A DNA stretch of 64,000 bases from Actinomadura luzonensis (GCF_022664455.2 NZ_JAKRKC020000002.1:1984001-2048000); one strand, 5' to 3'; shown: positions 1 to 8,853, numbered from the stretch's first letter. Translations and numbers: made by a program. The notes: a model not told the origin generated them from the letters alone.

Positions 1-89
1 TCCGGACCCGGAGCGGACTCAGTGGGCGCGGCACAGGCCGTGCGCTGGGCGATGCGCTCGCGCGGGGGCTCGCGCAGGGCGGTGATGCG

Positions 90-1298
90 GTGACCGTTCG
101 GCTCCTGACCAACATCGGCCGTCTGTGGACCGGCAACGAGGTCCTCAGCAACGCGGCCATCCTCGTGCACAACGACCGCATCGCGTGGGTCGGGCGGGCG
201 CCCGACCTGCCGCAGAGCGTGCCCGGAGTCGTCGACGACATCGTCGACGTCGACCACGTCGAGAACCTCGGCGGCGCGCTCGTCACGCCCGGCCTCATCG
301 ACGCCCACACGCACCCCGTCTACGCCGGCAACCGCTACGCGGAGCTGGCCATCCGCACCGGCGGCTCCAGCGCCGCCTCCATCACCGCGGCGGGCGGCGG
401 CGTCGGCTCGACCGTCACCGTGACCCGCGGCACCGACCCCTGGACGCTGTGCAACGGCGTGCGCGAGCGGCTGCGCTCCTGGCTGCTCAGCGGCACCACC
501 ACCGTCGAGGCCAAGACCGGCTACCACCTCACCCGCGACGGCGAGCTCGCCGACGTGCGGCTCCTGCGCGAGCTGGAGAAGGAGCCGATGATGCCGCGGG
601 TGCACGTCACGTTCCTCGCGGCGCACGTCGTGCCGCCCGAGTACTTCGGCCGCCAGCGCGAGTACGTCGAGGCCGTGGGCGCCTGGTGCGCCGACGCCGC
701 GGCGGCCGGGGCCGACAGCGTCGACGTCTACTGCGACGAGGGCCACTTCACCACCGAGGAATCCCGCTGGGTCCTCGCCTCCGGCCGCAACGTCGGCCTG
801 CTGCCCCGCGTCCACGCCGGCATCTTCGCCCGGCGCGGCGCCGTCCAGCTCGCCGCCGAGCTCGGCTGCGCCTCCGCCGACGGCCTGCACCACATGTCCG
901 ACGAGGACATCGCGATCATGTCGCGCTACGGGGTGCCCGCCGTCGTCTGCCCCGCCACCGCCCTCCAGCGCGGCCACCTGCCGCCGGTGCGGCAGATGAT
1001 CAAGCACGGCGTGCAGATCGCGCTCGGCAGCGACCACAACCCCGGCTACTGCGGCATCACCTCGATGTCGCTGGTCATCGCCATGGCGGTGTCGGCGTTC
1101 GGGATGAGCGTCAACGACGCGCTGCGGGCCGCCACGCTGGGCGGCGCGACCGTCCTCGGCGCCCCCGACCGCGGCGTCCTCGCTCCCGGGCGGCTCGCCG
1201 ACATCGTCCAGTGGGACGCCGACCACGAGGGCGCCTTCGCCTGGTCCTTCGGCCTGCGGCCGCGCCGGGTGTGGCGGGGTGGGACGCCCGTCCAGTAG
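90..1298 (+). CDS. hutI: imidazolonepropionase
   Basis: This 402-residue amidohydrolase-superfamily enzyme is expected to hydrolyse 4-imidazolone-5-propionate to N-formimino-glutamate in cytosolic histidine breakdown. The metal-binding HTH pair is visible at residues 73-75 (DAHTHP). The substrate-pocket segment TGYHL lies near residue 149, a further metal-binding His sits in RVHAG, and a late SDHNPG motif matches the GTDxNPG signature of HutI. The length is normal for the family. I chose the GTG at 90 because it starts the family-typical N-terminus MTVRLLTNIGRL. The gene probably follows another hut gene lying mostly left of the window, but that neighbour cannot be identified. The DegV gene starts 14 nt after its stop. 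Confidence 0.9.
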   Translation: MTVRLLTNIGRLWTGNEVLSNAAILVHNDRIAWVGRAPDLPQSVPGVVDDIVDVDHVENLGGALVTPGLIDAHTHPVYAGNRYAELAIRTGGSSAASITAAGGGVGSTVTVTRGTDPWTLCNGVRERLRSWLLSGTTTVEAKTGYHLTRDGELADVRLLRELEKEPMMPRVHVTFLAAHVVPPEYFGRQREYVEAVGAWCADAAAAGADSVDVYCDEGHFTTEESRWVLASGRNVGLLPRVHAGIFARRGAVQLAAELGCASADGLHHMSDEDIAIMSRYGVPAVVCPATALQRGHLPPVRQMIKHGVQIALGSDHNPGYCGITSMSLVIAMAVSAFGMSVNDALRAATLGGATVLGAPDRGVLAPGRLADIVQWDADHEGAFAWSFGLRPRRVWRGGTPVQ

Positions 1299-1312
1299 TT
1301 AAGCTCGGGTCC

Positions 1313-2155
1313 ATGCCGCCGCACATCGCCGTCGTCACCGACTCGACCGCGTCGCTGGGCGGGGTGGTGGCGGGGGTCACGGTGGTCCCGATCACGGTCA
1401 TCGTCAACGGCACCCCGTACGACGACCCCACCCCCTCCACCCCGTCGGCCTCCTTGCCCGCCCTCGATCCAGCCGACGAGGACACCTCCACCTCCCGCCC
1501 TTCCCCGGCCCGCTTCGCCGCCTGCTACGCCGCCCTCGCCGAGTCCGGTGCCACGGCCGTCGTCTCCGTCCACCTGTCGGCGGAGATGTCCGGCACCGTC
1601 GACTCCGCCCGCGCCGCGGCCCGCGACGCCCCCATCCCCGTCGAGGTGATCGACAGCCGCTCCATCGCGATGGGCCTCGGCTACCCGGTCCTCGCCGCCG
1701 CCCGCGCGGCCGCCTCCGGCGCTCCCTTAGCAGAGGTGGCGTCGGCCGCCCGTCACTCCGCCGCGTCCACCACGACGTACTTCTACGTCGACACCCTGGA
1801 CAACCTGCGCCGCAGCGGCCGCATAGGCGCCGCCGCCCATCTCTTCGGCTCCGCCCTCATGATCAAGCCTCTGCTCCACATAGTGGACGGCCGGATCTCC
1901 CTCCTCGAAAAGGTCCGCACCGCCGCCCGCGCGATCGCCCGCCTGGAGGACCTGGCGGTGGAAGCCGCCGGCCACGCTCCCGTGAACGTCGCGGTCCAGC
2001 ACCTTGCGGCCCGCCCCCGAGCCGAAGCCCTGGCCGAACGCCTCCGGAAACGCCTGCCCGCCCTGGCCGACCTGCAGGTGGTCGAAGTCGGTCCGGTGAT
2101 CGGCGTGCACGTCGGCCCAGGGATGCTCGGCATCACCCTGACCCCGCGCACCTGA
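1313..2155 (+). CDS. DegV family fatty-acid-binding protein
   Basis: This is a 280-residue DegV-fold protein. The family binds a fatty acid between two lobes and can present it to fatty acid kinase (FakA/FakB system). Family marks are the N-terminal TDSTASL, the SAEMSGTVDSA segment near residue 90, VIDSRS, and DTLDNLRRSGRIG near residue 163, which lines the lipid pocket. The ATG at 1313 follows hutI closely. The coding frame stays open far upstream across hutI, but that part is a shadow. There is no FakA partner in the window, so the lipid substrate and role are inferred from the family only. Confidence 0.88.
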   Translation: MPPHIAVVTDSTASLGGVVAGVTVVPITVIVNGTPYDDPTPSTPSASLPALDPADEDTSTSRPSPARFAACYAALAESGATAVVSVHLSAEMSGTVDSARAAARDAPIPVEVIDSRSIAMGLGYPVLAAARAAASGAPLAEVASAARHSAASTTTYFYVDTLDNLRRSGRIGAAAHLFGSALMIKPLLHIVDGRISLLEKVRTAARAIARLEDLAVEAAGHAPVNVAVQHLAARPRAEALAERLRKRLPALADLQVVEVGPVIGVHVGPGMLGITLTPRT

Positions 2156-2259
2156 CCGCGAAGGCAGCAGCGCACCCCCCAACCCCGAACTGCCACCACT
2201 ATCCACAGAACGCCGCTCGGCCCCGCCCCGCACCCGCCCGCGGCCGTACGTTCTCTCGC

Positions 2260-3354
2260 GTGCGAACCCCCGATCCGGCCGCAGAGCGCGCCATAGCCGA
2301 GTCCCGGCTACGGTCGATCATCAACCCACCTCGCCGCCCCCGCCGTCTGTTCCCCTACCGCCACACCACGGACGCGACGAGCCACCCCGGCCTGCGCCAG
2401 ATCACCACCCTCATCGCACAGCACAACGACGACCTCTCCGCCACCCGCACCCCTCTGCCCCCATCCCGTCCGAACACCTCCACCACCGCCTCACCACCAA
2501 CCCCCCGTCCACCGGCTCCCGAGAGCGAAACCTCCACCTCGCCCCAACGCTGGGACGACCACCCTTCCCGGCACGCCCTGCCCAACGACGACCCCCACCC
2601 ACCAGCGGCCGCCCTGGACAACCACCGGCCACCATCCACTGAGCCCCCGGCGCTTCAAGACCACAAGCATCGAGCCGAACCGCCTCCCTCCCCTCACCCG
2701 AGCTCCGGTCCAGCCCCCATCCCGCCCTCCTTCCAGGCATTCCGCGCCGCCCTGACCGCCCAGGCACCCACCCTCGACCCCGGCAGACCGGGCCTACGCG
2801 TACTCCTCGCCGTCGGAGCCCTGGCAATCGCCGTCGCCGCCTACTTCGCCTGGCGCTCACAGCCCACCCCGCAGCCCCTGCCACCCCCCACCCAGACCAC
2901 TCCCATGGCGCCCCTGGCCACCGCCACCGCCACCGCCACCGCCAAGGTGACGGTCCACGTCACCGGCAAGGTCCGCAAGCCGGGCGTCTACCTGCTCCCG
3001 TCGGGCACCCGGGTAGCGGACGCGGTGAAGGCGGCCGGCGGCGTGCCCCGCCATGCCGCCACAGGCTCCCTCAACCTCGCCAGACGCCTGCTCGACGGCG
3101 AACAGATCGTGGTCGGCGCCCCCCAACCCAGCACCGTCGCCGCGGGCCCGAACCCCGCAGAGACGATCCTCGACCTGAACGCCGCAACCACCGACCAACT
3201 AGAACAACTCCCCGGCGTAGGGGAGGTCCTCGCCGCCCGCATAGCCGAGTTCCGCGACTCCCATGGCGGCTTCTCCAGCATCGAACAACTACGCGAGGTC
3301 TCCGGCATAGGCCCGCGCAAGTTCGAGGAGATCAAGCCGAAGGTCCGCCTCTGA
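2260..3354 (+). CDS. comEA: ComEA-type DNA-binding competence protein
   Basis: This 364-residue protein is expected to be membrane anchored and to bind double-stranded DNA outside the membrane for ComEC-mediated uptake. In order it has about 175 residues of Pro/Thr/Ser-rich, probably disordered cytoplasmic sequence, one membrane segment at about 180-198, an SLBB-type domain starting at VHVTGKVRKPGVY, and a C-terminal helix-hairpin-helix repeat (LPGVGEVLAARI ... VSGIGPRKFEEI). The N-terminal extension is much longer than in Bacillus ComEA but common in actinomycetes. The start is a GTG. Its stop overlaps the comEC start by one base (TGATG), so the two are an operon. Natural competence itself is not shown. 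Confidence 0.9.
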   Translation: MRTPDPAAERAIAESRLRSIINPPRRPRRLFPYRHTTDATSHPGLRQITTLIAQHNDDLSATRTPLPPSRPNTSTTASPPTPRPPAPESETSTSPQRWDDHPSRHALPNDDPHPPAAALDNHRPPSTEPPALQDHKHRAEPPPSPHPSSGPAPIPPSFQAFRAALTAQAPTLDPGRPGLRVLLAVGALAIAVAAYFAWRSQPTPQPLPPPTQTTPMAPLATATATATAKVTVHVTGKVRKPGVYLLPSGTRVADAVKAAGGVPRHAATGSLNLARRLLDGEQIVVGAPQPSTVAAGPNPAETILDLNAATTDQLEQLPGVGEVLAARIAEFRDSHGGFSSIEQLREVSGIGPRKFEEIKPKVRL

Positions 3355-6167
3355 TGCCCCACCACCCCCGATGCGCACGTGCCGAAGCACCCGCCCACCC
3401 TCAAGGAGCTCCCACCCCATCCGCCGTTCCGCCCCGCAGCCCCGACACACGGACCGCGACCTCCGCCCGGGACGCGACCCCCGTGCAGGGCGCACCCCCC
3501 GTGCAGGGCGCACCCTTCGAAGCCCACAAACCATCCTGGCCACTCATGCTGCCGGCCCTGGCCGCCTGGGCCGGCGTCCTGACCCTCCCGGGCCATTCCG
3601 CGACCACGGCCACGATCACCGCAGCCTGCGCAACCGCAGCCGCGTTCACAATCGCCTGGCACACCCGCACCCACACTCGCACCCGCACCCGCACCCGCAC
3701 CCAGACTCGCACCGGCCGCAGCCCTGGCTCCCGCACCGACACCTACACTGGCGCTTCTTCCCGCCGCCACCATGCCCGTCCTCCTTCCTCCCCCCGCCTC
3801 TGGCGCTGCCTGCTCCTCACACCCGCCTGGCGCAACATCACCCTCGCCACCCTGATCGCCACAGCAGCGGCCTCGGCATCGATCGCCCTCCGCATACACG
3901 CCCTCACCACCGGGCCGATCACCGACCTGGCGGCCCGGAACGCGACCATCACAGCCCAGATCACGATCACCGACGACCCAAGACGCAGACCCCGCCACCA
4001 AGGCCAACGGCGGCACTTCGACCAGGACAGCTACGTCGTACCGGCCACCCTCACCACCTTCGACCCCCCACCTTTCGCCCCCACGTCCGCCAACCCCAAC
4101 CCCAACCTCGACCAGGACCGGTATCGACAACGACAGGAGACCAACGTCCCGATCACGGTCTTCGCCGACGGCCGCACCTGGGGCACACTGCTGCCCAGCC
4201 AGCAGGTAGAGGTCACCGGCCGCCTCGCGCTCCCCACCCCCGGCGACCTGGAAGCGGCCATCCTCCTGGTCCGCGACCCGCCACGCGTCCTGACCCCTCC
4301 CTCACCACTCCAAACAGTGGCCGGCAACCTGCGCACCGGCCTGCGCACCGCCGCCGGCATCCTCCCCCCGGACCAGCGCGGCCTCCTGCCGGGCCTGGTG
4401 GTCGGCGACGTCTCCCAGATGGACCCTCAGGTGTCAGCCGACCTCAAAGACACCGGCATGAGCCACCTCAACGCCGTCAGCGGCGCCAACCTCGCCATCG
4501 TCGCGGGCGCAACGCTCGCGATCTCCCGGCTGATCGGCCTCTCCCTCCCCATGAGAGCCGGGTTCGCCGCTCTCGCGATGCTCGGCTTCGCCGTCGTGGC
4601 CCGTCCCTCGCCAAGCGTCCTCCGGGCGCTCCTCATGGGCCTGGCCGCCTGCGTCGCCCTGGCCACCGGCCGCGCGAAGGACGGTCTGGCGGCGCTCTCG
4701 GCGACGGTGCTGCTGCTGACGTTGTTCGCTCCCGAGCCGGCCCGTTCCTACGGCTTCGCCCTCTCGACCGCGGCCACCGCCGGCATCCTGCTCCTCGCCC
4801 CCCGCTGGCGCGACCGCTGGTCCAAGGGCAGGGACAAGGACGACCACAAGGACGACCACAAGGACGACCACAAGCACGACGCACGAGCGGCGGAACGCCG
4901 GTCCCGCCGCCTCCGGCTGCCCCGCTGGGCGGCCGAAGCGGTGGCCGTGCCCGCGGCGGCGCAGGTCGCGGTGACCCCTGTCCTCGTGCTGATGGCGGGC
5001 CAGCTGACGCCGGTGGCGCTGCTCGCCAACCTGCTCGTCGCCCCGGCCGTGGCCCCGGCGACCTTGCTCGGGTTCGGGGCGGCGCTCGTCGCGCCTTTCT
5101 GGCCCGACGCCGCAGAACTACTGGTCATACCGGCCGGGTACGCGGTCGGCTGGATCATCATGGTCGCCGCCTGGGCAGTCGACCTGCCGCTCGCCACGGT
5201 GCCGTGGCCGGGCGGGCTCACGGGCCTCGGGCTGCTGGCGGTCACCGCGGCCACGTCGCTGTTCATCCTCCGTCGCCGCGCGTGGCGAGCGCTGGCCTTG
5301 ACGATCGCGGCCGCTGCCCTGGTGGCCGTACTGGTCGTCCGCCCGCTCGTCGGACCCTGGCCGCCGAAAGGCTGGCTCATGATCATGTGCGACGTCGGGC
5401 AGGGCGACGGGATGATCATCGCTGCCGGCGCAGGCCGGGGCGTCGTGGTCGACACCGGTCCGGACCCGATCGTCATGGACAAATGCCTGCGAAAAGCTGG
5501 CGTGGACGAGGTGCCGCTGCTCGTCCTCACCCACCCACACGCCGATCACGTGGACGGCCTGACCGGCGTCCTCAGGAACCGGCGGGTGAGCGCGGTGCTC
5601 GTCACCCCGCAACGCACGAACGCGGCGACGAGCGCCCGCATCGCGGCCGATCTGGCCGGCCGCCGTATCCCGGAGTGGACGGCGGTCCCGGGCAGCCGGT
5701 GGAGGTTCGGGCCGTCGGAGGTGAGCGTGATCGCGCCCGAGCCCGGCCGGGCCGCGTCCCCGGGGCAAGGTCAGGGCAGCGAGATCAACAACGCGAGCGT
5801 CGTGCTGTACGTGCGCTGGCGCGCCGGCTCGATGCTCTTCGGCGGCGACCTGGAAACCGAGGCCCAGGACGAGCTGCTGCATCGGTTCCCGGTACGGGCC
5901 GACATCCTCAAGACACCGCACCACGGATCCAACCGGCAGTCGCCCGCCTTCCTGGCCTCCCTCGGGGCCCGGGCGGCACTGATCAGCGTGGGCGCCCGCA
6001 ACGACTACGGCCACCCCGCACCGTCCACCCTCGCCCTGCTGCGACGCATCGGCGCAACCCCGTACCGCACCGACCGCTCGGGCGACCTGGCCGTGGTGGA
6101 GCGCGACGGCCGACTGGCAGTCCTCGCCCACGGCAACCCCACAGCCCCACCCGACCCAGTTCAATGA
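3354..6167 (+). CDS. comEC: ComEC/Rec2 DNA-translocation channel protein
   Basis: This 937-residue polytopic membrane protein is the predicted channel for single-stranded DNA entry. It has a long low-complexity N-terminus with Thr-Arg/His runs (about residues 100-120), a few membrane spans, an OB/DUF4131-like region (about 180-300), the competence core with many hydrophobic helices (about 330-660), and a C-terminal metallo-beta-lactamase domain with CDVGQGDG near 679 and THPHADH near 726. The metal motif looks complete, so nuclease function is plausible. Odd points are a DDHK repeat in a cytoplasmic loop near residues 495-510 and the uncertain start: the ATG at 3354 overlaps the comEA stop, but the first ~60 residues look unconserved. 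Confidence 0.9.
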   Translation: MPHHPRCARAEAPAHPQGAPTPSAVPPRSPDTRTATSARDATPVQGAPPVQGAPFEAHKPSWPLMLPALAAWAGVLTLPGHSATTATITAACATAAAFTIAWHTRTHTRTRTRTRTQTRTGRSPGSRTDTYTGASSRRHHARPPSSPRLWRCLLLTPAWRNITLATLIATAAASASIALRIHALTTGPITDLAARNATITAQITITDDPRRRPRHQGQRRHFDQDSYVVPATLTTFDPPPFAPTSANPNPNLDQDRYRQRQETNVPITVFADGRTWGTLLPSQQVEVTGRLALPTPGDLEAAILLVRDPPRVLTPPSPLQTVAGNLRTGLRTAAGILPPDQRGLLPGLVVGDVSQMDPQVSADLKDTGMSHLNAVSGANLAIVAGATLAISRLIGLSLPMRAGFAALAMLGFAVVARPSPSVLRALLMGLAACVALATGRAKDGLAALSATVLLLTLFAPEPARSYGFALSTAATAGILLLAPRWRDRWSKGRDKDDHKDDHKDDHKHDARAAERRSRRLRLPRWAAEAVAVPAAAQVAVTPVLVLMAGQLTPVALLANLLVAPAVAPATLLGFGAALVAPFWPDAAELLVIPAGYAVGWIIMVAAWAVDLPLATVPWPGGLTGLGLLAVTAATSLFILRRRAWRALALTIAAAALVAVLVVRPLVGPWPPKGWLMIMCDVGQGDGMIIAAGAGRGVVVDTGPDPIVMDKCLRKAGVDEVPLLVLTHPHADHVDGLTGVLRNRRVSAVLVTPQRTNAATSARIAADLAGRRIPEWTAVPGSRWRFGPSEVSVIAPEPGRAASPGQGQGSEINNASVVLYVRWRAGSMLFGGDLETEAQDELLHRFPVRADILKTPHHGSNRQSPAFLASLGARAALISVGARNDYGHPAPSTLALLRRIGATPYRTDRSGDLAVVERDGRLAVLAHGNPTAPPDPVQ

Positions 6168-6660
6168 CCGCCCTACCGCCCCTGCGTCCCGCCGTGTCAC
6201 GCCACGTCCGTCGTGTCCGGCCGTGTCCCGCTACGTCCGTCGTGTCCCGCTGTCCCGCCGTGTCCCGCCGTGTCCCGCCGTGTCTCCGTGTCTTCGTGTC
6301 ACCGCGTCTCCGTAGCGCTGAGTCGCTGGGCCGCCGCGCCTGCGCCTTGCCGCCGTCTCCGTCCCTGTCGGCGTCTCCGTTCCGTCGCGCTGCCGTCTCG
6401 CCGCCTGAGCACCCCTTGGCCGCACAGCCTCGCCGTCGCGGCACGCCTTCGCTGCGGAGCCTCGCCGTCGCGGCACCCCTTCGCTGTGGGGTCTCGCCGC
6501 CGCGAAGTCTCGCCAGGCCGCCAGACCGCTGCGCTGCCGCCCCGCTTCGCCGCCGCGTTGTCGGCGTCTCGGTCCCCCGGCGCCGCCGCCCATCGGGCGC
6601 TTTCGCCCTGCCGATGCCTTCGCCCTGCCGATGCCTTCGCCCTGGAGCACTGGCAGCAGG
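6168..6660 (+). repeat. repeat-rich 3' region of comEC, no gene seen
   Basis: The roughly 640 bases between comEC and holA carry no convincing gene. Several families of short tandem repeats follow each other: a ~10-bp TGTCCCGCCG-type unit at about 6240-6290, a 32-bp unit starting at 6428 and 6460 with a decayed third copy at 6492, and a 17-bp unit at 6604 and 6621. Long open frames here are artefacts of GC-rich repetition. The remaining 150 bases before holA should hold its promoter, but I could not fix one. Confidence 0.6.
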
Positions 6661-6814
6661 TGTGGTGTCTCGCGTGGATCTCCGCCCTCTGGCCGGGCGG
6701 CAGGAATGGTCCTTGGCGTCTTGGCCGTCCGATAGGGCGGGGCATGTGGGCTGTGGTGAGGGGGTGAGGGCGTTGAGTACCACGTTGTCGGTGGGGCATG
6801 GCATGCTGCCAGGC

Positions 6815-7786
6815 ATGGCGGGAACCGATCCAGCACCTGTGACCTTGGTCCTCGGCGATGAGGAACTGCTGGCCGAGCGGGCGGTGAGTGGCGTGGTCGC
6901 GGCGGCGCGGGCCGTCGATCCGGCCGTCGAGGTGCATGATCTTGTCGGTGGCAAGGTGACGACCGGCGAGCTGAATCAGCTCACCTCGCCGTCGTTGTTC
7001 GGCGACCGGTCGGTGGTGGTGATCCGGTCGGCCCAGGATCTGAACAAGGACGTGATCGCCGAGATCCTGACCTATGCCAAGCAGCCGTCCGAGGACACCG
7101 TGCTCGTGCTGGCGCACCCGGGCGGGGTGAAGGGCAAGGCGCTGGTCGACGGGGTCAAGAAGGCCAAGGCGGCGGTGATCACGATAAACAAGGTCACCAA
7201 GGCGGGGGAACGGCTCGACTTCATCAAGGGGGAGTTCAAGCGGGTCGGCCGCGGCATCTCGCCGGACGCGGCGCAGGCCCTCCTCGACGCGGTGGGCAAC
7301 GACCTGCGGGAGCTGGCCGCCGCCTGCAACCAGTTGGTGTTCGACACCGACGACCAGACGATCAGCCCGGCCTCCGTGGCCCGCTACCACAAGGGACGCG
7401 CTGAGGTCAGCGGGTTCAACGTGGCGGACTCGGCCATCGAAGGGCGGCTGGCCGAGGCGCTGGAGCAGTTGCGGTGGGCGCTGGGCACCGGGGTGGCGCC
7501 GGTGCTGCTGGTGAGCGCGCTCGCGGGAGGGCTGCGTTCGCTGGCCAAGGTCGCCGGTGCGCCGCGTAACGTGCGGGGCGGGCAGTTGGCCGGGCATCTC
7601 GGCATGCCGCCCTGGAAGGTGGATCGGGTGAAGCGGCAGCTCAGCGGGTGGGGGCCGGATGGATTGTCGAAGGCCATTCAGGCAGTGGCCGATGCGGATG
7701 AGCAGGTGAAGGGCGGGGGGGCGGATCCGGCGTACGCGCTGGAGCATACGGTGCAGGTCATCGTGGCGAGCCGCACAGGCAGGTAG
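6815..7786 (+). CDS. holA: DNA polymerase III delta subunit
   Basis: This 323-residue clamp-loader subunit opens the beta sliding clamp during loading. It begins with the typical LVLGDEELLAERA segment, has SPSLFGDRSVVVIR near residue 50 and the domain II/III helix region with LRELAAACNQLV and LAEALEQLRWALG, as expected for the RFC-like fold without an ATP site. Two in-frame ATGs are possible, at 6803 and 6815; I chose 6815 because the sequence after it, MAGTDPAPV, fits the family. Its last codons and stop form the first copy of a downstream tandem repeat. In actinomycetes holA usually lies near comEC and rpsT, as here. Confidence 0.92.
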   Translation: MAGTDPAPVTLVLGDEELLAERAVSGVVAAARAVDPAVEVHDLVGGKVTTGELNQLTSPSLFGDRSVVVIRSAQDLNKDVIAEILTYAKQPSEDTVLVLAHPGGVKGKALVDGVKKAKAAVITINKVTKAGERLDFIKGEFKRVGRGISPDAAQALLDAVGNDLRELAAACNQLVFDTDDQTISPASVARYHKGRAEVSGFNVADSAIEGRLAEALEQLRWALGTGVAPVLLVSALAGGLRSLAKVAGAPRNVRGGQLAGHLGMPPWKVDRVKRQLSGWGPDGLSKAIQAVADADEQVKGGGADPAYALEHTVQVIVASRTGR

Positions 7787-7856
7787 GTCGTCGTTCGGGG
7801 GCGGTGCAGGCAGGTAGGTCGTCGTTCGGGGGCGGTGCAGGCAGGTAGGTCGTCGG
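7776..7856 (+). repeat. 31-bp tandem repeat containing the holA stop codon
   Basis: A 31-bp unit starts at 7776, 7807 and 7838; the third copy is partial. The first two copies are identical (each begins CAGGCAGGTAGGTCGTCG). The first copy includes the last holA codons and its TAG stop, so the stop context is repeated twice downstream. Confidence 0.85.
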
Positions 7857-7921
7857 TTATTTGCAGGTCGCATGGGCGGCAGGTGGGGCTGCGGGCAGGG
7901 GATGGGGCGTCGTGTGGTGGG

Positions 7922-7949
7922 GGCCCGTCCCCGTCTGTGGGGGCGGGCC
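7922..7949. terminator. hairpin between convergent holA and SDR gene
   Basis: GGCCCGTCCCC (7922-7932) can pair with GGGGGCGGGCC (7939-7949) around a six-base loop, an 11-bp stem with one G-T pair. It lies between two convergent genes. There is no T-run on either side, so it would be a GC-only actinobacterial-type terminator; its function is inferred. Confidence 0.45.
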
Positions 7950-7969
7950 GGTCGTTTGATCAGGGGGCG

Positions 7970-8740
7970 TTACCAGGGGACGGGGCCGCTTTCGTTGAAG
8001 AAGCCGCCGGTCGGTCCGTCCGGGGGGAGGGTGGCGAGGCGTACCACGCTCGCGGCGCCCTGGTCGGTGGTGAGGAATCCGCTGTGGGCGTTGATGTCCG
8101 TGTCGACGAAGCCCGGGTCGGCGGCGTTCACCAGGATGCCGTCCTTGCGTAGTTCGTTGGCGTACTGCACGGTCAGGGCGTTGAGCGCGGTCTTGGACGG
8201 CGAGTACGCGGCCGACGCCGGCAGGGCGGCCAGCGGGCCGTCCGGGAGGCTGTTGACGGTCAGCGAGCCGGCGGTGCTGCTGACGTTGACGATGCGCGGC
8301 GCGGGGGAGCGGCGCAGCAGCGGGAGCATGGCGTTGGTCACCGTGATCACGCCGAGGACGTTGGTCTCGAACACCGCCCGGACCATGTCCACGTCCACGG
8401 TGCTCGGGAGCTGATCGCGGGCGTCCTCGGGCCGGACCTGCCCGGAGCCGGTGATGCCGGCGTTGTTCACCAGCACGTCGAGGTGGCCGAAGCGCTCCTC
8501 GATCCAGCGCGCTGCCTCGCGGGCGGTGGCCGGGACGGTGACGTCCAGGGTGACCGCGTGCGCGTCGCCGCCCGCAGCGCGCACCTCTGCCGCGGCCGCC
8601 GCGCCGCGGTCCGTGTCCCGGGCGCCGATCAGGACGGTCATGCCGAGCGCGGCGAGCTGATCGGCGACCGCGCGGCCGATGCCCTTGTTCGCTCCGGTGA
8701 TCAGCGCGACGACCTGCTGCTTCTCCAAGGGGTGGTGCAT
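7970..8740 (-). CDS. short-chain dehydrogenase/reductase
   Basis: This is a 256-residue classical SDR oxidoreductase, cytosolic and NAD(P)-dependent. The cofactor motif TGANKGIGR is near residue 15, NNAG near 87, the catalytic Ser lies in VNVSS near 150, and the catalytic Y-x3-K is YSPSK near 175. I chose the ATG at 8740 because an in-frame extension up to 8806 would run through the promoter palindrome. The gene diverges from the epimerase/sigma operon and is preceded by a mirror copy of that operon's promoter. It is therefore probably controlled by the same ECF41 sigma factor and may protect against a reactive small molecule. The substrate is unknown. Confidence 0.88.
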   Translation of the reverse strand: MHHPLEKQQVVALITGANKGIGRAVADQLAALGMTVLIGARDTDRGAAAAAEVRAAGGDAHAVTLDVTVPATAREAARWIEERFGHLDVLVNNAGITGSGQVRPEDARDQLPSTVDVDMVRAVFETNVLGVITVTNAMLPLLRRSPAPRIVNVSSTAGSLTVNSLPDGPLAALPASAAYSPSKTALNALTVQYANELRKDGILVNAADPGFVDTDINAHSGFLTTDQGAASVVRLATLPPDGPTGGFFNESGPVPW

Positions 8741-8765
8741 TGTCCGGCTCCTGTCAGAGATGTTG

Positions 8766-8853
8766 CTTCTCTTCCGGGACGAGACGGGGGCGTCGTTTTG
8801 TGACATGGGTCGATGTCACAGAACGACCGGGTCGTCTCGTCCCGGAAGAGAAG
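8766..8853. promoter_or_regulatory. mirror-image divergent ECF41-type promoters
   Basis: A nested palindrome is centred between 8809 and 8810. The outer arms are a perfect 20-bp inverted repeat (8766-8785 and 8834-8853). The inner arms are 15-bp with one mismatch (8792-8806 and 8813-8827). The six bases between inner and outer arm are not palindromic. On the plus strand the inner arm carries TGTCACA (8814-8820) followed after 17 bases by CGTC (8838-8841). On the minus strand TGTCACA (8805-8799) is followed after 17 bases by CGTC (8781-8778). From memory the reported ECF41 promoter is TGTCACA, about 16 bases, then CGTC. This gives a 30-35 base leader for each gene. Confidence 0.75.

Noticed and set aside
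1-93. 3' end of a gene left of hutI
   Set aside because: Frames 1 and 2 have stops at 91-93 and 83-85, but neither short tail resembles a hut gene; too little sequence to call.
125-1312. Long Arg/Pro-rich open frame across hutI
   Set aside because: It is the shadow of hutI in another frame of GC-rich DNA; only its 3' part from 1313 (DegV) is real.
3371-6800. Continuous frame from comEC into holA
   Set aside because: Arg/Pro/His-rich shadow of comEC and of the repeat region; holA begins at 6815.
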